The notes beneath the pieces were generated by a model. That model was given only the letters and a program-made list of their open reading frames with translations, did not search any database and had not been told where the DNA came from. From positions 16,828,593 through 16,892,592 of the forward strand of contig NC_051448.1 in the NCBI RefSeq assembly GCF_001649575.2: a stretch of DNA of 64,000 nt, given 5' to 3'. Of this stretch, positions 36,201 to 46,564 are shown one piece after another. A program made the translations under genes and the position numbers. The stretch is from Kryptolebias marmoratus (lineage: Eukaryota > Chordata > Actinopteri > Cyprinodontiformes > Rivulidae). The first letter of the stretch is position 1, and every line of letters starts with the position of its first letter.

Positions 36201-39200
36201 GGTGGCTCTTCAGGACCAGGGTTAGACACCAGTGAGCTAAAAGAGGCAGAGCACTAGCTAAAAGTAAAAAATAATGAAATGTATTTAAATGCTAAAAGTA
36301 GGAAAAGGCTAGCTGAAAGGTAAAAGTAGTAGAACAGTAGGTAAAAACTAAAAGGATCATATGAAGACAAAAATAAGTACCGTATTTTACGGACTATAAG
36401 GCGCACTTAAAAGCCTTCAATTTTCTCAAAAGATGACAGTGAGCCTTATAATCCGGAGCGCCTTATATATGTAGGAAGTCGTTGTTTTATTATGACTTTG
36501 GTTAAACTACAAAGCCGCACCGCTTGCAGCATTAAGGCTCAGTTATAGTCGTGCAGGCCTGAGCGAGCGGTGGAGGCGTTTATACTTGACGCTGACGTCG
36601 GTGCAGTATTCTTCCATGAGTTTTGAACCGTTTAATTATCTTTGTGATCTCTCATAGAGGGATCATAGAAATGCTGATACAGGCGAACCAGCTCCGCTAG
36701 AGCACTGAAATCGTCCATTTTGAATGGAGCGCGCCGCACACAGTCCACGTGAAGTTACAAAATTTCGGAGGTGCACAACAATGAGCCTTATAGTCCGGTG
36801 CGCTTTATATATAACAAAAGTTTGAAAATGGACCATTCATTGACAGTGGGTCTTATAATCCAGTGCGGAAAATACGGTACGTGGAAACAGATTTCAAATA
36901 GAACAATGCTTTTGAAGGAATTAAAAAGAACTTAATGTATTTCTATGGGGAAAATATTTGTAAAGTTCAATATTTTCAAAAGTTTAAAAGTTCCAGGAAC
37001 CTAAAGTCAAAGCACTTATCTCCTAAATGAGCCGAATGTTTAGATATAAGAATGGCTAAAATGGTACAAAATATGCAGAAGTAGTTAGATTGTAAGAAAG
37101 TTTGGAAAACATTAAAAACTAACTGTAGTGAGAATGCTGAACCAGCTGACAGCGAGTCAGAGCGACATCAAGACCAAAGTGCATCATCAGTCTAGACAGA
37201 ATAAAACTTTATTTGTCCAAATTGAGGTAGTTCAAAGAGCTATCTACAACAGGTTGGATAATAATTGCTCATCTTTCCACAGAACCCCACTTCTAAACAC
37301 CTGAACTATCCCTTTAATGCTGTCCCCCTCCAGTGTTTTGACTCTTTGTGGATTTTCAGGGCTCACCGGAGTAACACTCTGAAGCACAGCAGTCTGTACG
37401 AAGCCTTGCTGCCTTTCCTTTCGCCCGTCCTCCTCTTCCTCTTGTCCACCGCTTGGGTCGTCTTCTCCCCGTCCAACATCCTGGATCTGCAGCCCAGGAT
37501 CTACTACCTCATGGTGGGGACGGCTTTTGCCAACGTCACTGTGAGTATCTTTGCCTTTTTTGCTTTTTTTCCTTTTTAGCCTCTCTGAAAACACTCGTTG
37601 AGGTGTGTTTGTGTTTTTTGTTCAGTGTAAGCTGATCGTGTGTCAGATGAGTAACACGCGTTGCCAGCCGCTGAACTGGATGCTGCTGCCCATGACCGCC
37701 GTGGTGCTGTTAGCCGTGACGGGGGTCCTCTCCAACGAGACGACGCTGCTTTATCTGTGGACAGCTGCTGTCATCCTGGCACACATACACTACGGCATAT
37801 CAGTGGTAAGAGCTGCCTCACTTGAACCGTTTTGGGATTTGTGATGAGCTGACATCGTCTCTCGGATGACGGATTGTTAGCGTCGCCGTATCTCCTGAGG
37901 TTCTCCCAAATCATAGACCTAGAGTAGCACAGATATCACTCCACTTCAAATTTTACACCACTTTATGAAGTGCGTCGTAAAAACTTGTCATAAAAAACGA
38001 CACAGTGGCACCGCGAACGCTTTCGTGTCAAAGTCTATAAGTAGTGAGCGGAGCAACAAATCTCGGAGGTTGTGACGAGGCAGCGGGGGTGAAAGCTCAG
38101 AGGGATGGTGAGCGCATCCTGATTATAAAAGCTGTTTCCTTGTGGAGACAAAATCATTATCTGCCATGCTTGTTTCATCCAATGTTTACATTTTATCTTG
38201 CTGCTTTCTGGCTACTCCGGTGCAGAATTGCCCTTCTGGAAAGGGAGCAAGCACTGAAAGTAGAAACAAACTCGTGCATCGATCCCTGTATTGATACTGT
38301 CCGACAACAATTAGTACCATATATTGGTGTAGAATCTCAATCATCCAGCACATGTCTAATCTAAAAGGTTTAAAAAGAGAAGAAGCAGCTGGACTTCTTT
38401 AAACTGCATGATGTTGGTGTCGATAATATCAATATTTGGATCGATGCACACACCCCTACTTCAGTGATGTGAAAGTCAGATGAAATGCGACACGACGGTT
38501 TAGAATGAGATCACTTTGAAAACCATCAGATATGGATCCAATTTTGTACCACAAATGAAAGTGGCCTAGGTTAGATTTGAGAAAAATCAGATTTCTCATA
38601 AAAAACCTGATTTAGGTCAGACGTTCAGATAATTCATAATAATGATTCGAGACACATGAGCCTGCAGTGTGAACGTAGTCATAGAGACTCGGTGTGTCAC
38701 CAGTCTAATACCTTTAAAATTTTATGAAAGTACAACCAGGGCTGGATCTGGCCCGTGAGCCTTCAGTTTGATACATGTGGTGTAGAGCGGCGGTTCCCAA
38801 ACGTTTGACCAACAAAATAAAAGTCAGGGAGACTCGTGATCCCGACTGCTGCTGGGTGAAGGATGTTAATGTGGCTTATAAGCCATTTAATAAAGAGCTT
38901 TATCACCCATTATTTTATTTTACATCCCCTTTTATTCCCATTGATTTTTATTTCTTTGCCACCGTTGTGGCTAAATATGCTATTAGCAATCCTCTTTGAT
39001 TTGATTTCTGTGCGCCTCAAGACCTCCTTGGTGAGAACCTGACTCCAGCTTTAGGCACAACTTCTCCAGAGCATCCGTTTCTGGTTTTATGGCGCCAAAT
39101 TTCATCAAATCTCAAGTCTTTCTGAACTGAAACACACTGAATGCTTGTTTACTTGTTTGTTTGTCTTGCTAGGTACAACAGCTCAGCGGCCATTTTAACA

Positions 39201-39280
39201 TCTTCGCCTTCTCCCTGAAGAAGCCCAGCCGCGACTGACAGGAGGAGGAACGAATCGGCTTGACGGTAGCAGAGGTTTAA
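30235..39280 (+). CDS. selenoi: Selenoprotein I / ethanolaminephosphotransferase 1 (EPT1), TGA read as Sec
   Basis: Ten coding exons: 30235-30291, 33088-33156, 33497-33605, 34287-34361, 34995-35257, 35346-35454, 35535-35583, 37360-37540, 37626-37805, 39173-39280. All phases agree and give 399 residues including selenocysteine at residue 386 (TGA 39236-39238); human is 397. The CDP-alcohol phosphotransferase signature is [10 protein letters not shown] followed by GELFDHGLD, and many transmembrane helices follow. The enzyme transfers phosphoethanolamine from CDP-ethanolamine to diacylglycerol or alkylacylglycerol, making PE and plasmalogen precursors in ER/Golgi membranes. After Sec the frame reads [13 protein letters not shown] and stops at TAA 39278-39280. 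A SECIS hairpin lies about 1.3 kb downstream. An annotation that ends at the TGA would lose the functional C-terminus. Confidence 0.96.
31800..32240. repeat. dispersed repeat copy (selenoi intron 1)
   Basis: It shares ordered blocks with 57370-57830: TTGGAGCTCT(A/G)(T/C)AGCTCAGA at one end, a CATCAAAA... middle block and GAATCGAC followed by TTAACTTGTCA at the other. No ORF or terminal repeat is seen, so the class is unknown. Confidence 0.55.
34712..34775 (-). mobile_element. short RTE-type LINE or related SINE 3' tail (selenoi intron 4)
   Basis: GACTCACTGTAGCGACCCCT followed by GAAAAGGCAACAGATGAAAG is the reverse complement, with mismatches, of 51600-51650. It resembles the common teleost tail in which a sequence like GTGGCGACCCCT precedes AAGGGAGCAGCCGAAAG. 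Family assignment is from memory. Confidence 0.45.
35832..36234. mobile_element. palindromic hAT MITE, outer copy
   Basis: It starts CAGTGGTGTCCAGTCCTGGT and ends, inverted, CACTGGTGTCTAACCCTGGT. The flanking 8-mers GACTAAAT and AGCTAAAA match at 5 of 8. It is interrupted by a related element at 35979-36182. Confidence 0.7.
35979..36182. mobile_element. palindromic hAT MITE, inner copy with 52-bp perfect TIRs
   Basis: The first 52 and last 52 bases (CAGGGGTGTCCAAAGTCGGT at each inverted end) are exact reverse complements. Both sides carry the identical 8-bp target duplication AACTAAAA (35971-35978, 36183-36190). Perfect ends and target site indicate a recent insertion. Confidence 0.92.
36380..36877. 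mobile_element. 498-bp MITE with TA target duplication
   Basis: The ends are CCGTATTTTACGGACTATAA and, inverted, CCGTATTTTCCGCACTGGAT, flanked by TA (36378-36379, 36878-36879). The phrase on a GCGC(A/C)-rich interior matches an abundant vertebrate repeat I have seen; superfamily not certain. Confidence 0.75.
38085..38462 (-). repeat. dispersed repeat copy (selenoi intron 9)
   Basis: Its right end, read on the minus strand (AGTAGGGGTGTG, then ATCGATCCAAATATTGATAT), matches the start of the repeat at 53080. An internal block around AATCATTATCTGCCATGCTT is also shared in inverse orientation. No ORF. Confidence 0.55.
39236..39238 (+). other. selenoi: selenocysteine-recoded TGA codon
   Basis: The TGA follows KKPSRD at the position of Sec in human SELENOI (after a PNSD-type sequence). 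Coding continues with glutamate-rich residues and ERIGL, matching the mammalian post-Sec tail. A valid SECIS lies in the same 3'UTR. Confidence 0.93.
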
Positions 39281-40557
39281 GCTGCTCCTCTCTTCGGCTT
39301 CCCGACACTTCATCACCACGGATACCGCATCCCCCCCCTTCCCGTCCCATCTACAAGCTGAACGGACAGTGGCCCCTCTTTTTTTTTTTTTTTTTTTTTC
39401 CTCCCAAACGCACATTCCCAAAGCAGCCAATCAAACTCTGGTCGGAGCGATGGGGGCGGGCCCGGGGCCTCTGGCTCCCGTCACTGCTGATTGGCCCACT
39501 GAGTTGAGCCAACGAGGTGCAATTGTTTCCTACGGAAATGTGCTTCCGTCGTGAGGGCAGGAGCCCAGACGAGCCACGGAGAGACGAACACACATTTGTA
39601 CTTCTGTCTTTGCGAGGGCCCCTCTCTTCTTCTTCTTTTTTTTCCCCCCAGCACACTTGTCCCAACCTCAACAACCACAAGTAAATCCCTCACTTTTAAC
39701 AAAAAGATAAACAGAAGAACAGCCCTGAAATCCAGCTTCTCGACTTCAGTCTGCCAAGACTTGCCAAATAATAAAAAAAAAAGTCTTGAAGGTCCGAAAC
39801 GTCTATATGTCCTCAGAAAATAGACGTAGAAGTGAATGCTCCCACAGATGGAAGAAACTGTGGCGTATACGTTGACACAAACACAGCTACTGACGTGAAC
39901 CCACAGTTAAACTCTCATAGTGTTATGAATGTATAATATGCCTTTTGGGGGGGGAAACAAAATTGTCATTTCAGTGAAATTTTCTGAACAGAAATGTCTG
40001 AAGTCACGTTAATCCAAACCCGACCACACCTGGGAAGGCGTGGCTCGTACAGCTCCAGCTGCGGCCGCCGTTTAAAGGCTTAGTCATCATTTCCTTTTTC
40101 GTCTCAGATCTTCAGATCGGCTCCGGTCGGTAATCTCTGTAATCAATGTTAATAACCACATGTGTGTAAATACATATGAAGGAATAGTTCAGGGGTGTGG
40201 GTTTTCTTTTTAAATTTTCAAATTGTCTTCAAATTTTATAACCGATTCTTTTGGGTTTTTTTTTTTTTCCCCCTCCTGTAAAATATTGTGTACATTTCCC
40301 TCTAATTAATTTGACTTTGTGCTCTGTGGTGACAGCTAATTATTGACTAACGGGGTAGAATCAATCAGGGTAACCTCTACTAACCCTCCACCTGTACCTC
40401 CCTCTGAGCACTGGCCTCTCTGCTCTCCCTTTCCTTCGAGGTGTCGTGTTGTCATGCTGATTCGTTCTTCTACTCTGATGATTTGTTTTTTTTAATATAT
40501 ATTTTTTTCTTTAAGTTAATCTTTGGCGAGGTGGCGGTGTGGGCTGGAAGTCGCGCT

Positions 40558-40624
40558 AGGCTTGAATGAAGAGTGCGTCCAAAAACCGTTCAAAGGAGCG
40601 GACTCACTCTGAGGGAACAAGCCT
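40558..40624 (+). promoter_or_regulatory. selenoi: SECIS element of selenoi
   Basis: Helix I is AGGCTTG (40558-40564) pairing exactly with CAAGCCT (40618-40624). The core quartet is ATGA (40566-40569) opposite TGAG (40610-40613). Helix II pairs GAGTG (40571-40575) with CACTC (40605-40609), then GTCC (40577-40580) with GGAC (40600-40603), with one C-T mismatch. The apical loop starts with AAAAA (40581), supplying the conserved AA 11 nt after ATGA. An inner CC/GG mini-stem suggests a form 2 SECIS. It recruits SBP2 and eEFSec for Sec insertion. Confidence 0.92.
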
Positions 40625-41177
40625 CCGAACAGGACACGTGCAGACGCCGCGCCCGCCGCCTGGCCCTCTCTCAGATATCGCATCTTTTTTTTTTTTTCTA
40701 CCGTCTGTCGTTGAGCTCGTTTAACACTGGTCTTTCTGCATGTTTGATGCTTTATCTCCAAGATGGCGGACAGTCCTATGGGACGGCGGCACGCGGTCTT
40801 GCGAAGCCACGGGAAATGATTTGAAGTCTGTATCGCCTCAGGGGGCGACACCGACTGCGCCCCAACGTTGGGGTGCTGTTTGAAGCTCGACTTGTTGAGG
40901 GGGGGGGGACAACAAAAAGGACCAGTTCGTCTTTTTGTGAGCACTTTGTTGTTGTTGTTTTAAGATTGTCCTCCTTAACGGTTTCTAGTTTGGATGTAAA
41001 AGGTGAAACAGGTGGATTCAGTCAGCTCCAAACGAAGGGCCCGATGTCGGGGTCTTTCTGGTTATGAGGCTGTTTGTTTTGTTTTAACGCACAAACCAAA
41101 ACAGTTTCTGTTGGGAAAACATTGAACTTTTTTTTTTTTTTTCCAAGAATATTTATCTGGGAGTTTGATTGTTGATA

Positions 41178-41995
41178 TCTTTTAAAGTGGGGTTCAGCGG
41201 AGTTAATATCTTACCCGTTGTAGATGGCTCTTTAAACGACCTCAGTTTGGAGAAGCAGTTTATTTCTGACCTGATTGATGAGCTAACAGCTGGTCCCGGA
41301 GGGCCACCATCCTGCATGTTTTCCTTGTTTCCCTGCTCCAACACACCTGATTCAGTGGTTAAATCACCTCTTCTTGTTCTGCAGAAGCCTGTTAATCACC
41401 CATTGATTCAAACCAGGTGTGTTGGAGCAGAGAAACAAGTAAAACATGCAGGATAGTGGCCCTTGAGGACCAGCGTCGGACACCCTATCGAGGCCAAGAC
41501 CAAAGACTCGAAGATTTTTATTTTATAATTGTTGTCAATTTCACATGAAACAGTTATTTCTATGAATATCTATGGTTAGCTGTAGGACTTCCAGTGCAGC
41601 CTGGGAGAAATACCATATTATTTCTGCCGCATTAAAACGTGCTGTAAAATCGACGACAATGTAAAGGTTTATAAAATAGTGTTCACATGATAACATTTTA
41701 GAGATTGGAGCTGTTATGAGACAGCATGTGGTAGACGGACTGAAGCTGTGAGCGGGAAACTGATCTGAGAGTTTTCAAACATTTCCCTTTTACCAGAACT
41801 ACTTCCACCTGAAAACCTCTTTTTTTTAACTAATTGTTGTAATATTTAACTTTCTTAGACTTTTATCTGTGGTCTGGGCCTCACTCAGACTAGCCGTAGC
41901 TCATCAAACTAAGGTCAATGAAAGAGCCGTCTGCAACAGGTAAGATGTTAATTGTTCGTAACAGAAGCACACGTCAGAAGATCTTTACTCTCCGT
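41178..41995. mobile_element. TTAA-type MITE with nested hAT MITE (41282-41484)
   Basis: The outer halves share AGTGGGGTTC, ATATCTTAC and AGATGGCTCTTT with the 21732 element. In the middle, 41282-41484 is a palindromic hAT MITE related to the 35.8-36.2 kb elements (GGGCCACCATCCTGCATGTT, with its inverse at the far side), with a truncated left tip. Confidence 0.6.
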
Positions 41996-44900
41996 TTAGT
42001 TGCCTGTCGGTTTGTCCCGTCACAGTAACGCTCATCTCACACAGTGCTCAAGTCACAGAGGAAACGTTAGAGACGCAACATGAAAACTGTTATTTTTTTA
42101 TTGACTTTGCAGGCCTGGTTTTACCGAGCGACACGGACGCTTTAGGGCAACGTTTTGGTTTCCTTGTAAGTTTGGAACGATCAAAACTATCTCCGACTGC
42201 CATTAGACTCAAACAACAAGCTCAACGAGCCGCTGTACTGCAACTTGGGAACATTTTGATGCAACTGCAATAGTTTCTATTTTTTTGTTTTATTTAATGT
42301 TTGTCCCAAAGACCCATATGTGTGACTTTGGACACTGAAGATTGTTGTGATGTGGCAACGACTGTGATTCTGTGCAGCTTCGTCAGTGTATGCGCTGTAT
42401 GTCTGAATGTCTCTGTAAATACACGTCATACTTTTATTTAAGTTTCTTTTTTTTAAATCTACAAACGAGTGTCTGGCGGATCTCTCCCGATGTAGGGGAC
42501 GTTACTTGGACGTGAAGCCAATCTGCTTTGCAATCTACCAGTCTGTCTCCAGCTCTTGCAGCTGTCTTGTTTTTGTTATTGGTAATTATTTTGCCTCTTT
42601 ATTGTCTGATTGTATCAGTTCCAGGTCTTTCCTGTGGGGTAAGGAGTGAGGAGCTGCGGGTGTGACGGCCTGCACTCTGAACTGTAAACACTACAAGGAC
42701 TGCGAAATGTCAAAGGATTTTTGTCGCTTGTCACCTGGAAGAGAAAAACATATGTGCCATTCAGTGAAACAAGAGTTTGTCGGGCACCTGGCAGGTGAAT
42801 TCCCAGATTCTTTACAGTCCACTTATATCCGTTCTTTCTTTCTGGATTTTTTTTTTCTTTCTGTTTTTAAAATGAAGTCTTAACTCTCCCCCCAAATTAA
42901 TAAACTAAGCCGTTGTTCTTATTACCTCTCAGGCAAATGAGCCAGAGCTTCAGTGTGACTATTTGTGACATTGTATTTAACCAGTGAGAGACAGGGCTGT
43001 CATAACACAAATAAAACTCGACTTTCTTAAAGGTTTTTCCGTTTTGTTTTTGTCAAAACATCTAGCTTTGTCGATAAATATCAGGGCTTGTCTTTTCAGT
43101 TTGTGTCCACATGGTGGCAGCAGAGAGCAGCACTGAGAGGGGAAAAAATGTGTATATTATTGTGGGGACTAGAAACTGGGGGGTATACTGTACTAATTTG
43201 AACTAATGCTCAGCCACCACTGGGTGGAGACATTTGTTGCTCAATAGGGGTAACACAGACCTCATGATGTTCGGGTTTGATCTAAAAGCATGTCATATTC
43301 AATTAACAGAAACATCCGGGTTCCTAACTTCCTCCAGGAAAACTGTAACGAAGGTGAAACTGACTGCAGGTGATTTTTAAAGCTTCTTCTGCTATGTTGC
43401 TGCTCAAAAATCAATTTCTTCCAGAAAATGAGCTCCAAGTCAGGGTCTTTAAAGTCTGATGATTGAAATCGAACAGATAATGAGCTGCAACATACTATCA
43501 TAAATATAAAATCAACGTGTAGATGAAGACATTTGAACAGAATAAATGCTTTAAAGTTTAAGCCTAGGAAGCCGGGTCGATAATGTGGGTTTATTGCTCT
43601 GCGCATCTCTGGGATTTGGGTGATTTGTGCTGACAAAAATGTGCATTAAAAACTTCCAGAAGGTGGAGTTCTAGATCAGCACATTTTCTGCTTTATGCGT
43701 TTTTTTTTTGAGGAGTAATTGAGAATGAAAACCATAAGCAGTTCATCAGCTCACAGTGCTCCCCTAAACGAGCTCCACAGATAATGTGACTGATGGTATT
43801 TTTACAATCCTCTTCACAGTTTGAACAACATGTGTTGAACTTAACACCTCTGACTCATGTGGCTCTGCTCGCTTTTACAGACTTCATTAGTAATTGATAC
43901 ATATTTGCGCCTTAAAGTTTGTTTGGCAGCAAAAAGTTTTTTTTTTTTTCTTCTTTTTATCGGATTTGGGCAAACACAGAAACTCTTAAATCAGCCCCAG
44001 AGGGCTTGTATGAAGGAATTTTAACAGGAAAAATAGGTTCAAACAGGGTGAAATCTGAAATGCCCTACATATTCTTGGGAATTTGAGAGCGCTGATGTTT
44101 CTAAACGCTCGTATGAGACGCCGCCTGTATGTGGCGGTCGAGCCTGTCTGCTCAGGTCTTTGCCCTGCTCTGTGTTAATTGGTGCCGAGTTCCTTAATTG
44201 ACCGGTTTACCTTTTTTTTTTTGTTGTTTTTTTGTTTTTTTGTTTTGTTACAAAAAATGGATTCTCTTGTTCTGAATAATCCTATTATCACAGCACTGAG
44301 ATGCTTTTCACCTTTCGAGGAGAATTGCTGCAAACATTCAGCTGCAGATTCAAGACCTAAAACACCTCCAGAACGTTTGAAAGTTTCCTTTCTTCGTTAG
44401 GATGTCTTAAAGCTAAATATGTTACTGTTTTAGTTCAGGTTAAGTCTGCGTATGAAGCTGTAAATTCAATCCATCTAACACTTCCTGTCCCAGGGGATCT
44501 TCGTCCAGCTCCTCCTGAGGAATCCTTTGTTGCTCCAGAGTCTGGGTATGCCCAGTTATGGCCAGTTCAGATTATTTAACAATAAATGTTTATAACCAGC
44601 CCATTTAATTGTCTGACCATTCAACTGGTCTACCTCTAACTCAGACCAGTGAGTCCTTTTCCTCGGTTTTAGCTAGCGATGAATGTCTTATTCAGTTTTT
44701 GCCGTACTTTCAAACTCCATTGTGTTCATCAGAAAGGAAGAAGACAAATGCGTCCATCCTCTATCATCTCTTTTTATCACCACGCCATTGGGCCAAGTTC
44801 TCGTGTGTCGAGGTTAAAGCGGTTGCGTCCCTCTGTTCAGGACGTCTTTTAGTGAATTACCTGGTGTTGAGCCTGAACTGACAGGTAATCAGACGTGGCA

Positions 44901-45571
44901 TCAATTAAACAGCACCGCGGCTCGGGTTACTGTCCAGCGGCGCCGGACGTTTTGTGCACCGCTGACCCCACTCAAACTCACCGCCGTGGCCAGCAGCCTA
45001 AGGCCAGCGGGGCGCCTTCGCCAGCCTGGACTGCTAACCCCCGCCACTGCCATTACCACCACCGCCGTCATCGCCACCCCCTCTGTAAGGCCACGCTCAA
45101 TTATGGATGACCAGCATTAGAAACCAGACCCGCCAGAACACACACTTGGCCACACTGACACATGCACACAGAAACAACGCGATGGGCACGACGATTATTC
45201 TCAGAGACACCCAAGACTATTGAAGCGCTAATGGAGCAACAGCATCGGTTTCAGTAGATAACCCCTGCAGCCTGTAGATAACCACCAGTATGCGTCTCCT
45301 GTAATGCCGTCACTAAGTTTCCTTCAAATTATATTACAACCGACTCGTCCCTATCATGCCAAAATTGGAGGGGTTTGTCCTTACGGGAATCAGAATTGTG
45401 TTTATTTCACTAGAATAGTGTATTAGTTCTTATATCAGGACGCTGATACTGAAGGCAGCTGCATGTCTCCCTTTGATTGACCTTTTAATCCTGCACTTGC
45501 TCCTGGCAGGAGAGCAGACAAAGGAGTCATCAGTCTTTAACTCTGGATTTTCCCCATAACTGATGGCATAG

Positions 45572-45790
45572 AGCACACATGTCAAACTCCGTTCCTTTGG
45601 GGCTGCTCTCCTGCATGTTTTAGACGTGTTCTTTCTTTAAAACACCTGCTTTAAATGAATGTCTTGTGGACATGCTTCTGGAGAACTTGATGACTTGGTG
45701 AGGGGGTAATTAAATCATTTGTTGGAGCAGAAAAACCTCAAACTTCCAGGACGGCGGCCCCCGAGGTCTGGAGTTTGGCATAGAGGGTCA
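45572..45790. mobile_element. decayed palindromic hAT-type MITE
   Basis: It has the same layout as the 35.8-36.2 kb elements: TCAAACTCCGTTCC...CTGCATGTTTTA on the left and the inverted equivalent (CGGCCCCCGAGGTCTGGAGT) on the right. Target duplication is not clear. Confidence 0.55.
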
Positions 45791-46100
45791 CGAACTGATG
45801 ATGGATCCACACAAACACACGGGTTTGTCGGATATTATGTCAGAAAATCTGTTACCTTCATTGTATTTTCCTTATTTATTTCTCTTTTAAAAAATAAAAT
45901 AAAAATAAAACGTTGCCAGCAGGCTGATTTGCCTTTACCACTTCAAAGATGCACAAGTTGTGTTCATAAATCAGGTGCAAAGAAGATGTGGTCAAAACAT
46001 AGTTTTTATGTCTATGTGCTCATTACCAGTCACCAGGAACCTGTGGACTTGACAAAACCGTGTGGATTACTGCTGTCGCAGACATTTACTGAGATAAAAA

Positions 46101-46564
46101 AAGTTATTTTTTGAAGCGATGTTCTCTGGAAAGGGTTATAAACAATTGCTAACAACCTGAGACCAAAATGGATCGCTGCCATCTTAAAAACAAAACATTT
46201 CATAGCAATTAATCCAAACTCTATTTAATAAACCTTAACATTGCTGTCATTTTCACATTACACAGGTATTCCTGCAGAAATATTGCAATATTCTTACTGG
46301 AAGTGCTACAGCTAGCTGCTGCCGTTGCTATTTGAGCTCGCACATAATCGTAAAATTCAATGTAAGAGGGAAACAGGGATGTAAATGTTTGTAAAATAGT
46401 GTTTATATGAGCTGCTGCGTAACTCCTTCAGACTGGATTTGTTTTAAGGCTGTTGTAATCCACGCGGACAAGCCGTTAGCTCGTCAGCCCGGGCAGAATT
46501 AAAACTCTGTTTCTATAATTCAAAGACGGAACCCAACTTCAAGATGTCTGAACTGCAACTTTAA
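46101..46564. mobile_element. TTAA-type MITE copy
   Basis: The right end reads ACTTCAAGATGTCTGAACTG then CAACTTTAA (TTAA 46561-46564), and the left has GTTCTCTGGAAAGGGTTATA. The interior keeps the TAAACCTT and TTCTGCAG-type blocks of the family. Confidence 0.55.

Larger units (their letters stand above)
35628..37317. mobile_element. TTAA-type MITE split by nested insertions (selenoi intron 7)
   Basis: The left end at 35628 (TTAA then ACGACAGTTCAGATGGTCTG) and the right end at 37314-37317 (CTGAACTATCCCTTTAA) are inverted versions of the 21732-22165 termini. About 1.6 kb lies between them instead of ~0.4 kb, because other elements have inserted. Whether the two halves are one insertion is inferred from order and orientation. 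Confidence 0.6.
39281..43030 (+). other. selenoi: selenoi 3'UTR (inferred extent)
   Basis: The transcript must run past the SECIS at 40.6 kb. AATAAA at 39769 would cut it off before the SECIS; later signals are at 42899-42904 and 43010-43015. The 41.2-42.0 kb part is mostly transposon-derived. The exact end is not determined. Confidence 0.45.

Noticed and set aside
39236..39238. TGA as the true stop of selenoi
   Set aside because: The downstream frame encodes the family's conserved tail, and a complete SECIS is present.
44895..45110. His/Pro-rich open frame in the selenoi-hunk interval
   Set aside because: Low-complexity, no homology recognised, no splice context.
45719..46114. 131-codon open frame (+)
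   Set aside because: It overlaps the end of a decayed hAT-type MITE and an AT-rich tract; no protein features.
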